A stretch of 64,000 nucleotides of DNA, from assembly GCF_947497275.1 (NCBI RefSeq), contig NZ_CANMFS010000001.1, positions 310,001 through 374,000 of the forward strand, read 5' to 3'. This document shows, one piece after another, positions 38,629 through 48,439 of this stretch. The notes beneath the pieces are model-generated. The model did not search any database, was not told the origin of the DNA, and saw only the letters and a program-made list of their open reading frames with translations. Position numbers and translations under genes: made by a program. Origin of the DNA: an uncultured Sulfitobacter sp. (GTDB lineage Bacteria; Pseudomonadota; Alphaproteobacteria; Rhodobacterales; Rhodobacteraceae). The first letter of the stretch is position 1. Each line of letters starts with the position of its first letter.

Positions 38629-39036
38629 ATGTCAGTGCAGATTCTGGCGGCCGCGGGCAAGACCTTTAGTGCCGATCGGGATGGGTCCACAGACCCGCGC
38701 GCGAGGGAGGCACGCTGCTCTGAGGGCTGAACCGCTTGCCCGAACCCCTATCAACAAGCTGCGCGGCAACGCCTTCGGCGGCGGTATCGGCATGGGAAGT
38801 GTGTGCGACGTGGCAATCGGGGTTGTCACGCTCAAAATGGCGCTGACCGAGGCGCGGCTGGGCATCCTGTCCGCGATCAACCGGCCCTATGTCGTCGCAC
38901 GCATCGGCGAGGGGCGTGCGCGAAGAAGCGGGTATGATGTCGATTGCGGCGCTGGCTGAACGCTTGGAAACCGAGGAAGCTGCCGAGGGGATCGGGGCGT
39001 CCTTTGATAAGCGCGAGGCGGCCTGGGTCGTCTGAG
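38629..39036 (+). pseudogene. Remnant of an enoyl-CoA hydratase, probably methylglutaconyl-CoA hydratase
   Basis: Three crotonase fragments lie in order but in different frames. LAAAGKTFSAD (frame of 38629) matches the first oxyanion-hole region; GNAFGGGIGMGSVCDVAIG, TEARLGILSAINRPYVVAR (shifted by one) matches the core; and AERLETEEAAEGIGASFDKREAAW (back in the first frame, ending at 39034-39036) matches the C terminus. The first third and about 80 residues before the C terminus are missing. Position after hmgL in a leucine cluster points to liuC/gnyH. The decay is seen directly; the original substrate is inferred. Confidence 0.72.
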
Positions 39037-39045
39037 ACGCGCGGT

Positions 39046-40359
39046 CTACTGCTGCTCGGCGTAGCGTCGGATCTGACCGATGTACCACAGGTTGCTCATC
39101 GGGCTGATGCCCCAGCTTTGAAAGGCGATGCGGCTGATTTTCAGCGAAGGATCGGCCTGTCTGAGGCGCGCGGCCAGCGGACCCTTCGTCAGACTTTGGG
39201 CGTAGGCGAAGGATCGGTTGATGAACTGCCGGTCCGGCCCGTCGCGCTGGGCGATCTGGCAGGCGCGGTCGGGCGTGGTATAGGCATCGGGCGCGGGTGC
39301 GGGGCTGTCGCGCGTGATGCTTTGGTCGCGGTAATTGCGGTAGGCCAGGAACAGCGGGATGGCCTGCGGCGGCATGCAGGCCACGCGCCCGCCGGTGTCG
39401 TTGGCAATCACCGCGAATGCAGGCGGGGGCCGGGTGCCGTTCACCCCACGCGAGGCACGCCACAGCGCCGCCATCTTGGCCGCGAAGGTGTCCGCTGTGC
39501 CGCCGCCGCAGCGGGCGGTCCCGGCCAGATAGCAGGCGGGATAGTCGATCCGGATCCATGTGACGAGTTGTCCCGCACCTTGTCGGTGAGCGGCAAAGCT
39601 GACGAGCATGTCGGAAATCGAGGTTTGCAGGTCGGGCCAGTTGGCCGATGCCAACCGGCCCTCGCGCCAGTTGGGAAGATTGATGGTAAGCGACACGGCG
39701 GGGGGGCGAGACTGGCGTGCCGTGATTTGGGCTGTAAGCTCTTCGATATAGGCATGCACGGCGGCGGCGGCGAATGCGCGGCTTTTGCCTTCGGCACCGT
39801 CGCTCAGCCGCTGACCGGCGCGGTTGCGGGTACCGGACGCGCAGCTGAACCCTTTCTGCGACCCCTGGACCAGTCGCAGAAACGGCCCGTCGATGGATAT
39901 TTCGGCTACAGGGATGTCGGCGCGGTGCAGAAGGGACACGACGTGGGTGTATTCGGCCCGTGCCGCGGCGACACCCAGCTTCGCGGGGTCGCCGATAGCG
40001 CAGCGGTCCGCAGACAGCGCGATGCCCGCGTCGTAGTTGAGGGTAAAGCCCTCGGCCACACGGGCGCGCAGATTGGCAAGATCGGCATCGTCGAGATAGG
40101 TGCCGGGATAGCGCGGCAAAAGCGTGCCCCCTTCGGAGGCCCGTGCCAGTTCCACCCGCATCACGAACGTCGGGTTGAGGTCGATCACGGTGACGCCGGA
40201 TTTCTTCAGTGCGGTCCATTCTGCTCGGCGCAACGGATCGCGCGCATCGAACACCGCCGCGTTGTCGAGCGCGCGCGGGTCGGGGCCGAACGTGATGTCG
40301 GCGGATGCGAGTGTGGCGGACAAAGCGAGGCAAAGAAACAGGCCGACGAGACGCAACAT
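39046..40359 (-). CDS. Secreted protein of unknown function
   Basis: A 437-residue protein with a clear signal peptide (LRLVGLFLCLALSATLASA, cleavage before Asp near residue 21). The mature part looks globular and has about six Cys that could form disulfides. Alternating strand and helix, with repeated Asp after strands (ISIDGPFLR, IRIDYPACY), faintly suggests a barrel fold, but I recognise no family and no active site. ATG 40359 is chosen because GAAAGG lies seven bases before it. Convergent with the hydratase remnant and divergent from nuoA. Confidence 0.7.
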   Translation of the reverse strand: MLRLVGLFLCLALSATLASADITFGPDPRALDNAAVFDARDPLRRAEWTALKKSGVTVIDLNPTFVMRVELARASEGGTLLPRYPGTYLDDADLANLRARVAEGFTLNYDAGIALSADRCAIGDPAKLGVAAARAEYTHVVSLLHRADIPVAEISIDGPFLRLVQGSQKGFSCASGTRNRAGQRLSDGAEGKSRAFAAAAVHAYIEELTAQITARQSRPPAVSLTINLPNWREGRLASANWPDLQTSISDMLVSFAAHRQGAGQLVTWIRIDYPACYLAGTARCGGGTADTFAAKMAALWRASRGVNGTRPPPAFAVIANDTGGRVACMPPQAIPLFLAYRNYRDQSITRDSPAPAPDAYTTPDRACQIAQRDGPDRQFINRSFAYAQSLTKGPLAARLRQADPSLKISRIAFQSWGISPMSNLWYIGQIRRYAEQQ

Positions 40360-40508
40360 GGGACAACCTTTCAGACAGGACCGCGACAGACGGGCCACCG
40401 GTGGCGCACATAAACGGGTTCGCAGGCGGATGTATACCGCGATTTGGTCATCGGGACAGCCCGCCCTATGTTATGATTGCCTGCGACACCTTTCCGCCCT
40501 TCCTGCCG

Positions 40509-40537
40509 TTGACCCCGTCCCGTCGCACCGATAAACC
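40509..40537 (+). promoter_or_regulatory. Candidate promoter of the nuo operon
   Basis: TTGACC (40509-40514) and TAAACC (40532-40537) with the ideal 17-base spacing, about 60 bases before nuoA. Confidence 0.45.
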
Positions 40538-40598
40538 CCGATATGAAGCGTAGAGCGGGGCGTACGCTGCCCTGTGCCATCCAAGAAAGGAGCCACCC

Positions 40599-41548
<950 letters not shown>

Positions 41549-41573
41549 TGCGCACGTGTGAAGGGAGCTTGCG

Positions 41574-42179
41574 ATGAGCGATGCACTGAACGAATTGGGC
41601 GCCTATATCGAAGGCAAGCGGAACGACTGTGTGCTGGGATGGGACGTGACGCACGGCGAGCTGAACGTCGATACCACGCCCGCGCGTATCGTCGGTCTGG
41701 TCGAATTCCTCAAGGGCGACGCGACCTGCCGGTTCTCGTCGCTGGTGGACATCACGGCGGTGGATTACACCGGGCGGGCGAAACGGTTCGACGTGGTGTA
41801 CCAGTTTCTCAGCATGTACCAGAACCAGCGCATCCGCATCCGCGTGGCCGTGCGCGAACAGGACATGGTGCCCTCGGTCGTGAGCGTGCATCCGAGTGCG
41901 AACTGGTTCGAGCGCGAAGTGTTCGACATGTTCGGCATCCTGTTCTCCGGCCACCCCGATTTGCGGCGTCTGCTGACGGACTATGGCTTCCGCGGCCATC
42001 CCCTGCGCAAGGATTTCCCGACGACGGGGTATACCGAGGTCCGCTATGACGAGGCGGAGAAGCGGGTTGTGTACGAGCCGGTATCGCTGGTTCAGGAATA
42101 CCGTCAGTTCGACTTCATGTCACCGTGGGAGGGGGCCGAGTATATCCTTCCGGGCGATGAGAAAGAGGCGGCGAAGTGA
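41574..42179 (+). CDS. nuoC: NADH-quinone oxidoreductase subunit C
   Basis: A 201-residue peripheral-arm subunit, separate from NuoD. The signature [19 protein letters not shown] is near residue 103 and [19 protein letters not shown] near 128. AGGGAG lies before ATG 41574. Its stop overlaps the start of a 37-residue reading frame (TGATG). Confidence 0.97.
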   Translation: MSDALNELGAYIEGKRNDCVLGWDVTHGELNVDTTPARIVGLVEFLKGDATCRFSSLVDITAVDYTGRAKRFDVVYQFLSMYQNQRIRIRVAVREQDMVPSVVSVHPSANWFEREVFDMFGILFSGHPDLRRLLTDYGFRGHPLRKDFPTTGYTEVRYDEAEKRVVYEPVSLVQEYRQFDFMSPWEGAEYILPGDEKEAAK

Positions 42180-42292
42180 TGAAAGCCTTCCTGCGCGCAA
42201 CAGAACTGGCAGTGCTTGGACCGTTTGCGGCCCCGGTGTGGCTGGTACGGGGCGCGCGCACTCAACGTAAATCCGACTTGGAGCAGATCTAA
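42179..42292 (+). CDS. 37-residue reading frame coupled to nuoC and nuoD
   Basis: A 37-residue frame that begins in the nuoC stop (TGATG) and ends in the nuoD start (TAATG), filling the gap exactly. The product begins [16 protein letters not shown] and continues with a short hydrophobic part ([13 protein letters not shown]) and a basic tail, so it could touch the membrane. I know no family. Stop-start coupling on both sides suggests that it is translated, either as a real peptide or just to carry ribosomes to nuoD. Confidence 0.55.
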   Translation: MKAFLRATELAVLGPFAAPVWLVRGARTQRKSDLEQI

Positions 42293-43515
42293 TGGACGGC
42301 ACCAAAGGTTTCGAAGACGCCCAGACGGGCGAACAGAAGATCCGCAATTTCAACATCAACTTCGGGCCGCAACACCCTGCGGCGCACGGCGTTTTGCGTC
42401 TGGTGCTGGAGCTGGACGGCGAGATCGTCGAGCGGTGCGATCCGCATATCGGTTTGCTGCACCGTGGCACCGAAAAGCTGATGGAATCGCGGACCTATTT
42501 GCAGAACCTGCCGTATTTCGACCGGCTGGACTACGTCAGCCCGATGAACCAGGAACATGCCTGGTGTCTGGCGATCGAGCGTCTGACCGGCGTCGAGGTG
42601 CCGCGCCGTGCTTCGCTGATCCGGGTGCTGTATTCCGAAATCGGGCGCATCCTGTCGCATCTGCTCAACGTCACGACGCAGGCGATGGACGTGGGCGCGC
42701 TGACGCCGCCGCTGTGGGGATTCGAAGAGCGCGAAGATCTGATGATTTTCTACGAGCGGGCCTGCGGCGCGCGTCTGCATGCGGCCTATTTCCGCCCCGG
42801 CGGTGTGCATCAGGATCTGCCCGACGCGCTGCTTGACGATATCGAGACCTGGACGCACAAGTTCCTCAAGGGCTTCATGGTCGATGTAGACGCTCTGTTG
42901 ACCGAGAACCGGATTTTCAAGCAGCGCAACGTCGATATCGGTGTGGTCACCGAAGAGGAAATTCAGGACTGGGGATTTTCGGGCGTCATGGTACGCGGCT
43001 CCGGCCTTGCTTGGGACTTGCGCCGCGCACAGCCCTATGAATGCTACGACGAGTTCGAGTTCCAGATCCCGGTGGGCAAAAACGGCGACTGCTATGACCG
43101 CTACCTTGTCCGCATGGAGGAAATGCGGCAGTCGGCGCAGATCATGTTGCAGGCCGTCGAGAAGCTGCGCGCGCCCGAAGGCAGGGGCGACATCCTGGCA
43201 CGGGGCAAGATCACGCCGCCGTCGCGCAGGGACATGAAAACCTCGATGGAAAGCCTGATCCACCACTTCAAGCTTTATACCGAAGGGTTCCACGTGCCGG
43301 CGGGCGAAGTCTATGCCGCTGTCGAGGCGCCGAAGGGTGAATTCGGCGTTTATCTGGTGGCCGATGGCACCAATAAACCGTATCGCGCCAAACTGCGTGC
43401 GCCGGGCTATCTGCACCTGCAGGCGATGGATCACATGGCGACGGGGCACCAGCTGGCCGATGTGGCGGCAATCCTCGGGTCGATGGATATCGTGTTCGGT
43501 GAGGTGGACCGTTGA
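42292..43515 (+). CDS. nuoD: NADH-quinone oxidoreductase subunit D
   Basis: A 407-residue subunit that helps form the quinone cavity. The NiFe-hydrogenase-like start [14 protein letters not shown] is near residue 28, and [23 protein letters not shown] near 147. The C terminus ends in [12 protein letters not shown], as in the family. The start overlaps the preceding 37-residue frame. Confidence 0.97.
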   Translation: MDGTKGFEDAQTGEQKIRNFNINFGPQHPAAHGVLRLVLELDGEIVERCDPHIGLLHRGTEKLMESRTYLQNLPYFDRLDYVSPMNQEHAWCLAIERLTGVEVPRRASLIRVLYSEIGRILSHLLNVTTQAMDVGALTPPLWGFEEREDLMIFYERACGARLHAAYFRPGGVHQDLPDALLDDIETWTHKFLKGFMVDVDALLTENRIFKQRNVDIGVVTEEEIQDWGFSGVMVRGSGLAWDLRRAQPYECYDEFEFQIPVGKNGDCYDRYLVRMEEMRQSAQIMLQAVEKLRAPEGRGDILARGKITPPSRRDMKTSMESLIHHFKLYTEGFHVPAGEVYAAVEAPKGEFGVYLVADGTNKPYRAKLRAPGYLHLQAMDHMATGHQLADVAAILGSMDIVFGEVDR

Positions 43516-43820
43516 GATTTGCGCTGGCCCTCGCTGCGCTTGCAAGCTCCGCGGTGGCGGTGCACGCCCTTGAGGTCGGGGAGGGCGCGTTCCGCTTTTC
43601 TTCTGACCTGAGCGCAGAAGGGTTCACACCATTCGCGACTTCGGGAAGCGGCTCTGCCATCTATGGCATGCGGCGGGACACCCAGCAATATCTCTGTTTC
43701 ATAGCTGATCAAGGTGACGATCAGGCTGAACGGCAGCGGGTGCTTCTGGCGGAACTTGCGGGTGAGAACCCGGACAGGACCGTCCCGAATATTCCCGTCG
43801 TCTGTATTTTGACCCAATAG
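43512..43820 (+). CDS. Small exported protein in the nuo operon
   Basis: A 102-residue protein starting at TTG 43512 within the nuoD stop (TTGA). Residues 1-19 form a signal peptide ([14 protein letters not shown]). The mature part is about 83 residues with two Cys (YLCFIAD and VVCILTQ) that could make a disulfide. No recognised family. Coupling with nuoD and an eight-base gap before nuoE indicate that it is made with complex I. Confidence 0.7.
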   Translation: MRFALALAALASSAVAVHALEVGEGAFRFSSDLSAEGFTPFATSGSGSAIYGMRRDTQQYLCFIADQGDDQAERQRVLLAELAGENPDRTVPNIPVVCILTQ

Positions 43821-43828
43821 GACTGACC

Positions 43829-45082
43829 ATGCTACGCCGCTTACACACAGACCAGCCAGACAGTTTTGCCTTCACGCCCGCCAACCAAGCGTGGGCCGAG
43901 GCGCAGATGACGAAGTTTCCCGAAGGCCGACAGGCGAGCGCCATAATTCCTTTGCTGTGGCGCGCGCAGGAGCAGGAGGGGTGGCTGACCCGTCCGGCGA
44001 TCGAACATGTCTCGGAGATGTTGGGACTGGCGTATATTCGCGGGCTTGAAGTGGCGACGTTTTACTTCATGTTCCAGTTGCAACCGGTTGGGTCCGTTGC
44101 CCATATTCAGGTTTGCGGCACCACGTCCTGCATGATTTGCGGAGCCGAGGATCTGATCGGAATCTGCCGCGACAAGATCGCGCGGAACCCGCATGATCTG
44201 TCCCCCGACGGCAAGTTCTCGTGGGAAGAGGTCGAATGTCTGGGGGCGTGTTCCAACGCGCCGATGGCGCAGATCGGCAAGGATTACTACGAGGATCTGA
44301 CGGCAGAGAAATTCACCGCGCTGCTCGATGATCTGGCAGCCGGCAAGGTGCCGACGCCGGGTCCGCAGAACGGGCGCTATGCGTCCGAACCGCTGGACGG
44401 GCTGACGTCGCTGACCGAATATGACAGCGGCAAGACGCAGTATAATGCTTCCGTGCAACTGGCGACCGACATCGGCGATACCGTAAAGCGTATCGACGGC
44501 ACCGAAGTGCCGCTGTTGACGCCGTGGCAGGGCACGGCGACCGATACTGGCAAGCATCCGGGCCCGCCCCCCAAGGACATGATGCCGCCTGATGGACCCG
44601 ACGGAAAACAGGGCGGGCGGTCGGAAAGCGAGGCCCCCGCACCGCGCGATCGCGGCGATGCGTCCGACCAGGTGTCGGAGGCTCCGGGCGAAGCGGAGGA
44701 CGCCGAGGCCAAGGCCAAACCCGTGCGGGGCGACGTCGCGCCGGGCAAGGAAAGCGATGTGAAGGCCGAAAGCGGTGTGCCCACCGGCCCGGGCAGGAAG
44801 CCGCGTACGATGAAAGAGCCCCGCAAGGCGGGTGCGGACAATCTCAAGCTGATCAAGGGTGTCGGCCCGAAGCTTGAAAAGCTGCTGAACGACATGGGAT
44901 TTTTCCATTTCGACCAAATCGCGAAATGGGGCGAAGACGAACTGGCATGGGTTGACCGCAATCTGGAGGGTTTCAAGGGCCGTGCATCGCGCGACGACTG
45001 GGTCGAACAGGCGACGCGCCTGGCGCGCGGAGAAGAAACCGAGTTCTCTGCCCGTGCGAAAAAGGGCCGACGTGACGAGTAG
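43829..45082 (+). CDS. nuoE: NADH-quinone oxidoreductase subunit E with C-terminal extension
   Basis: A 417-residue protein. The first 180 residues are a normal NuoE with the 2Fe-2S ligands Cys96, Cys101, Cys137 and Cys141. Then follow about 160 residues rich in Pro, Ala, Glu, Asp and Lys, probably disordered, and a terminal helix-hairpin-helix-like domain near 343-405 ([20 protein letters not shown], then [16 protein letters not shown]). NuoE is normally about 170 residues, so more than half is extra. A similar tail is common in Rhodobacterales; its task is unknown. Confidence 0.95.
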   Translation: MLRRLHTDQPDSFAFTPANQAWAEAQMTKFPEGRQASAIIPLLWRAQEQEGWLTRPAIEHVSEMLGLAYIRGLEVATFYFMFQLQPVGSVAHIQVCGTTSCMICGAEDLIGICRDKIARNPHDLSPDGKFSWEEVECLGACSNAPMAQIGKDYYEDLTAEKFTALLDDLAAGKVPTPGPQNGRYASEPLDGLTSLTEYDSGKTQYNASVQLATDIGDTVKRIDGTEVPLLTPWQGTATDTGKHPGPPPKDMMPPDGPDGKQGGRSESEAPAPRDRGDASDQVSEAPGEAEDAEAKAKPVRGDVAPGKESDVKAESGVPTGPGRKPRTMKEPRKAGADNLKLIKGVGPKLEKLLNDMGFFHFDQIAKWGEDELAWVDRNLEGFKGRASRDDWVEQATRLARGEETEFSARAKKGRRDE

Positions 45083-45112
45083 CGCCTGATCCGGAGATCC
45101 AACGGGAGATAA

Positions 45113-45466
45113 ATGGCAGAGATGGCGACGAGACAGAACAATGCGGACTGCGCGCCCCCCTGCGGTGGGATCGCGGCGGTTGTCGCTGTGGTTGCGATGG
45201 GCGTGTTGTACGGGCTGGCCGGGGTCGGTGTTCTGCAAGCGTCGTTTGGGGCCGGGTTTTTCGGTAATGCGCTGGGGGCCGTGCTGTTTGTTTTGATCTG
45301 CGGGGTGCTGATGGCGACAGTGGGTCCGGGACCATCTGCCGCATCTTTGGGACGCCGGACCGAAGGGGCGTCGGCCGCGGATTATGGCCACGGGTGGCGG
45401 GATCGAATTCTCGCGGGCGAGGACGAAATGCTGCTTGCAGGAGTGCCGATGCGTGACGGACAATGA
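45113..45466 (+). CDS. Small membrane protein in the nuo operon
   Basis: A 117-residue protein with two hydrophobic helices (about residues 18-42 and 48-70), an N-terminal CAPPCGG motif and a hydrophilic C-terminal tail. No recognised family. GGGAG lies before ATG 45113. The next gene starts inside its last codons in another frame. Confidence 0.65.
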   Translation: MAEMATRQNNADCAPPCGGIAAVVAVVAMGVLYGLAGVGVLQASFGAGFFGNALGAVLFVLICGVLMATVGPGPSAASLGRRTEGASAADYGHGWRDRILAGEDEMLLAGVPMRDGQ

Positions 45467-45677
45467 CGACAAACTCTCGCGCGACGGTCGGCGGCTGGCC
45501 CTTGTCAGTGTGGCCAGCGCACTGGGTTTCTTGGCGATCGAATTCGCCGGGGCTACGTTCGGGTGGCCAAATCAGCTTATGGGCCTGCTAGAGCTCGGCA
45601 TTGCCGCCGTGTTCTTGTGGGTGATGATACAAGCGTACAAGCTTTGGCGCGCGCGCCAGGGCGACAGGAATGGATGA
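45453..45677 (+). CDS. DUF5337-type membrane protein in the nuo operon
   Basis: A 74-residue protein with two membrane helices, the first in [20 protein letters not shown] and the second in [20 protein letters not shown], and a basic start (SRDGRR). It fits the short DUF5337 family found between nuoE and nuoF in Rhodobacterales. GTG 45453 is chosen: CAGGAG lies nine bases before it, and it is 14 bases inside the preceding gene. It ends in ATGA shared with nuoF. Confidence 0.72.
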   Translation: MTDNDDKLSRDGRRLALVSVASALGFLAIEFAGATFGWPNQLMGLLELGIAAVFLWVMIQAYKLWRARQGDRNG

Positions 45678-46978
45678 GCGATATGCTACAGGATAAAGAC
45701 CGGATCTTCACCAACATCTACGGGATGCATGACCGCTCCCTCAAGGGCGCGCAGGCGCGCGGCCATTGGGACGGGACGGCGGACATCATCAAGAAGGGTG
45801 CCGCCTGGATCGTCGATGAAATGAAGGCGTCGGGTCTGCGCGGGCGCGGCGGAGCGGGCTTTCCGACCGGTTTGAAGTGGTCTTTCATGCCTAAGGAAAG
45901 CGACGGGCGGCCCAGCTATCTGGTAGTGAACGCTGACGAATCAGAGCCGGGCACCTGCAAGGACCGCGAGATCATGCGCCACGATCCGCACACGCTGATC
46001 GAAGGCTGTCTGATAGCGAGCTTCGCGATGAACGCCAACGCCTGCTATATCTACATTCGCGGCGAATACATCCGTGAGAAAGAGGCGCTTCAGAACGCTA
46101 TTGATGAAGCGTACGAGGGCGGGTTGCTGGGCAAGAACGCCGCCGGTTCGGGCTGGGATTTCGATCTGTACCTCGCACACGGGGCGGGCGCGTATATCTG
46201 CGGCGAGGAGACGGCGTTGCTCGAAAGCCTTGAAGGCAAGAAGGGGATGCCGCGGATGAAGCCGCCGTTCCCGGCGGGGGCGGGACTGTATGGCTGTCCC
46301 ACCACGGTGAACAACGTGGAATCCATTGCCGTCGTGCCGACGATCCTGCGCCGGGGCGGCGCGTGGTTTGCGGGGTTCGGGCGGCCGAACAACACCGGCA
46401 CCAAGCTGTTTGCGATCTCGGGCCACGTCAATAACCCTTGCGTCGTCGAAGAGGCGATGAGCATCACCTTCGAAGAGCTGATCGAGAAGCATTGCGGTGG
46501 CATTCGTGGCGGCTGGGACAACCTCAAGGCAGTGATTCCCGGCGGCAGTTCGGTTCCGATGATCCCCGGCAAGGACATGCGCGAGGCGATCATGGATTTC
46601 GATTATCTGCGCGAGCAACGCTCCGGTCTCGGCACGGCGGCGGTGATCGTGATGGACCAGTCGACGGATGTGATCAAGGCGATCTGGCGGCTGTCGAAAT
46701 TCTACAAGCACGAAAGCTGTGGCCAATGTACGCCATGCCGCGAGGGGACGGGATGGATGATGCGGGTGATGGACCGACTGGTCAGCGGCGATGCGGAGCC
46801 GGAGGAGATCGACATGTTGCTGGACGTGACCAAGCAGGTCGAAGGCCATACGATTTGCGCGCTTGGCGATGCGGCGGCCTGGCCCATCCAGGGGTTGATC
46901 CGGCACTTCCGTGACGAAATCGAGGACCGGATTGCGCACAAGCGGACGGGCAGGATTTCGCCCGTCGCGGCGGAGTAG
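45674..46978 (+). CDS. nuoF: NADH-quinone oxidoreductase subunit F
   Basis: A 434-residue subunit that binds NADH, FMN and cluster N3. The start block [17 protein letters not shown] is followed by [20 protein letters not shown] for FMN/NADH and the cluster motif [16 protein letters not shown] near residue 350. ATG 45674 overlaps the preceding stop (ATGA); ATG 45683 is an alternative three codons later. A longer upstream in-frame extension is ignored. Confidence 0.96.
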   Translation: MSDMLQDKDRIFTNIYGMHDRSLKGAQARGHWDGTADIIKKGAAWIVDEMKASGLRGRGGAGFPTGLKWSFMPKESDGRPSYLVVNADESEPGTCKDREIMRHDPHTLIEGCLIASFAMNANACYIYIRGEYIREKEALQNAIDEAYEGGLLGKNAAGSGWDFDLYLAHGAGAYICGEETALLESLEGKKGMPRMKPPFPAGAGLYGCPTTVNNVESIAVVPTILRRGGAWFAGFGRPNNTGTKLFAISGHVNNPCVVEEAMSITFEELIEKHCGGIRGGWDNLKAVIPGGSSVPMIPGKDMREAIMDFDYLREQRSGLGTAAVIVMDQSTDVIKAIWRLSKFYKHESCGQCTPCREGTGWMMRVMDRLVSGDAEPEEIDMLLDVTKQVEGHTICALGDAAAWPIQGLIRHFRDEIEDRIAHKRTGRISPVAAE

Positions 46979-46983
46979 GCGCC

Positions 46984-47391
46984 ATGGAGGGTTTGGCGAT
47001 GTACAGCCATGCGATCGCGTCGCTGGGGCTGTGGGCTGTTCTGGTCAGCGTTCTGGCCGCATTGTCGACCATCGGGCGCACCGCAGAGGCGCGGTGTGAC
47101 TGCGGCAAGCCCAAGCGGGACTACGGCGATCCGGTCTACCGGCGAGAGCGGGCGTTCATGAATGCGGTGGAGGGGTCGGGCCCTTTCATTGCGGCAACCG
47201 TCGCGGCCATTCTGATCGGTGCGGCGCCGTTCTGGGTCAATCTGTTCGCCTCCGTTTTCATCGTGGCCCGGATCGGCATGGCGGCGGTTCACATCGGAAC
47301 GACCGTGCAGGGCGCGCGCTCGGCGTTTTTCATGGTCGCATTGGTCAGCGTTCTGGCGCAGGCAATCATGGCGGTCGTCGCGGCGTTCTGA
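46984..47391 (+). CDS. MAPEG-family membrane protein in the nuo operon
   Basis: A 135-residue protein with four hydrophobic helices. The MAPEG pattern (microsomal glutathione S-transferase-like) shows in DPVYRRERAFMNAVEGSGPF and the later ASVFIVARIGMAAVHIG. Human-type members conjugate or reduce with glutathione; bacterial ones are mostly uncharacterised. It starts five bases after the nuoF stop. A link to complex I is suggested only by position. Confidence 0.8.
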   Translation: MEGLAMYSHAIASLGLWAVLVSVLAALSTIGRTAEARCDCGKPKRDYGDPVYRRERAFMNAVEGSGPFIAATVAAILIGAAPFWVNLFASVFIVARIGMAAVHIGTTVQGARSAFFMVALVSVLAQAIMAVVAAF

Positions 47392-47571
47392 GGCCGCGGA
47401 CGTTCGTGGCAAAGTCCGCGTCGGGCAGCCGACGGGCATGGCGCGACGGGCGTGTTGTGGGCGGTTCGGGTCAGCCGCAATCACCACTGGCCCTTGCAGG
47501 CGTTTTGCGCGATAACGTGGCGAAAGACCGCAAGCACGAACCGCATGCGTCCAGATGCGCAGGAGTTGAGA

Positions 47572-47904
47572 ATGAAGTATTTGACGGGTTTGGCGATGAG
47601 CGTGGCCTTTCTTGCAGGGTGTACCTCAGCCGAGGACCGGATCTATTTCGACGGTCAGTATTACAATTCTAAACTGCGCAAGATCGACGGGCAGATTGAT
47701 GTATTCACTGTCAGCGTCGCCCCGGTGTCGCGGTCGCTTGCCGGTGCGGTTGAAGCGGGCGAATACGAAGCTACTGTTCATTGCGTGAACAATTACGGCA
47801 GTTCCGACGTTATCTGGACAGTTGGGCCGGACACGCCACAGACACTACTGCCGATCCAAAACGATACGCTGCTCTTTCAGGGGCGGTGCCCCGGCGGACG
47901 CTGA
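47572..47904 (+). CDS. Small lipoprotein in the nuo operon
   Basis: A 110-residue lipoprotein. Signal MKYLTGLAMSVAFLAGCTS, lipobox LAGC, lipidated Cys near residue 17. The mature part has DGQIDVFTVSV, YEATVHCVNNYGSSDVIW and a final GRCPGG; its two remaining Cys could pair. ATG 47572 has AGGAG six bases upstream. It resembles the lipoprotein at 50452 in layout. Function unknown. Confidence 0.75.
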   Translation: MKYLTGLAMSVAFLAGCTSAEDRIYFDGQYYNSKLRKIDGQIDVFTVSVAPVSRSLAGAVEAGEYEATVHCVNNYGSSDVIWTVGPDTPQTLLPIQNDTLLFQGRCPGGR

Positions 47905-48033
47905 ACGTGGTGCCGACCGGATCCGAGGACGGAAAAGGCGACGGGAAAGGCCCGGTGTTATTGCATAGCGGCACCACAGGACCACACATGCGATCTTCGG
48001 GCGCCCACGCCCGTCGCATTTGAGGAGAATGAC

Positions 48034-48435
48034 ATGCGTAAAACGATCCTTGCCCTGAGCATACTGGCCCTGACGGCCACCGCCGTGGCCGCAAAGCCGC
48101 CGCTGCGCGACATCAAGTCCATCGATGATGCGGTCTTTGACGTTGCGGTTGCCGACCAGATACGGAAGAAGTGCCCCGACATATCCGCACGGCTGTTGCG
48201 GGCGCTGTCGATGTATCAATCGGTGCGCACCGAGGCGCGCAAGCTGGGGTACAGCGACGACGAGATCGAGGCCTATGCGGATTCGGACGCCGAGAAAGCG
48301 CGCATGAAGGCCAGGGGTGCGGCCTATTTCAAGGCCAACGGGGTTGTGACATCGGACCCGCAGAGCTATTGCGCACTAGGGCGCAAAGAGATTGAAAAAT
48401 CGAGCCGCATCGGCTCGTTGCTGAGAGTGAAGTGA
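48034..48435 (+). CDS. DUF5333-type exported protein in the nuo operon
   Basis: A 133-residue protein with a signal peptide ending in AVAA before KPPLRD. The mature helical part matches the DUF5333 family as I know it from Rhodobacterales: [34 protein letters not shown] and [16 protein letters not shown]. Two Cys (KKCP, SYCA) are conserved. GAGGAG precedes ATG 48034. It ends four bases before nuoG. Function unknown; a periplasmic assembly role is a guess. Confidence 0.78.
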   Translation: MRKTILALSILALTATAVAAKPPLRDIKSIDDAVFDVAVADQIRKKCPDISARLLRALSMYQSVRTEARKLGYSDDEIEAYADSDAEKARMKARGAAYFKANGVVTSDPQSYCALGRKEIEKSSRIGSLLRVK

Positions 48436-48439
48436 CATC

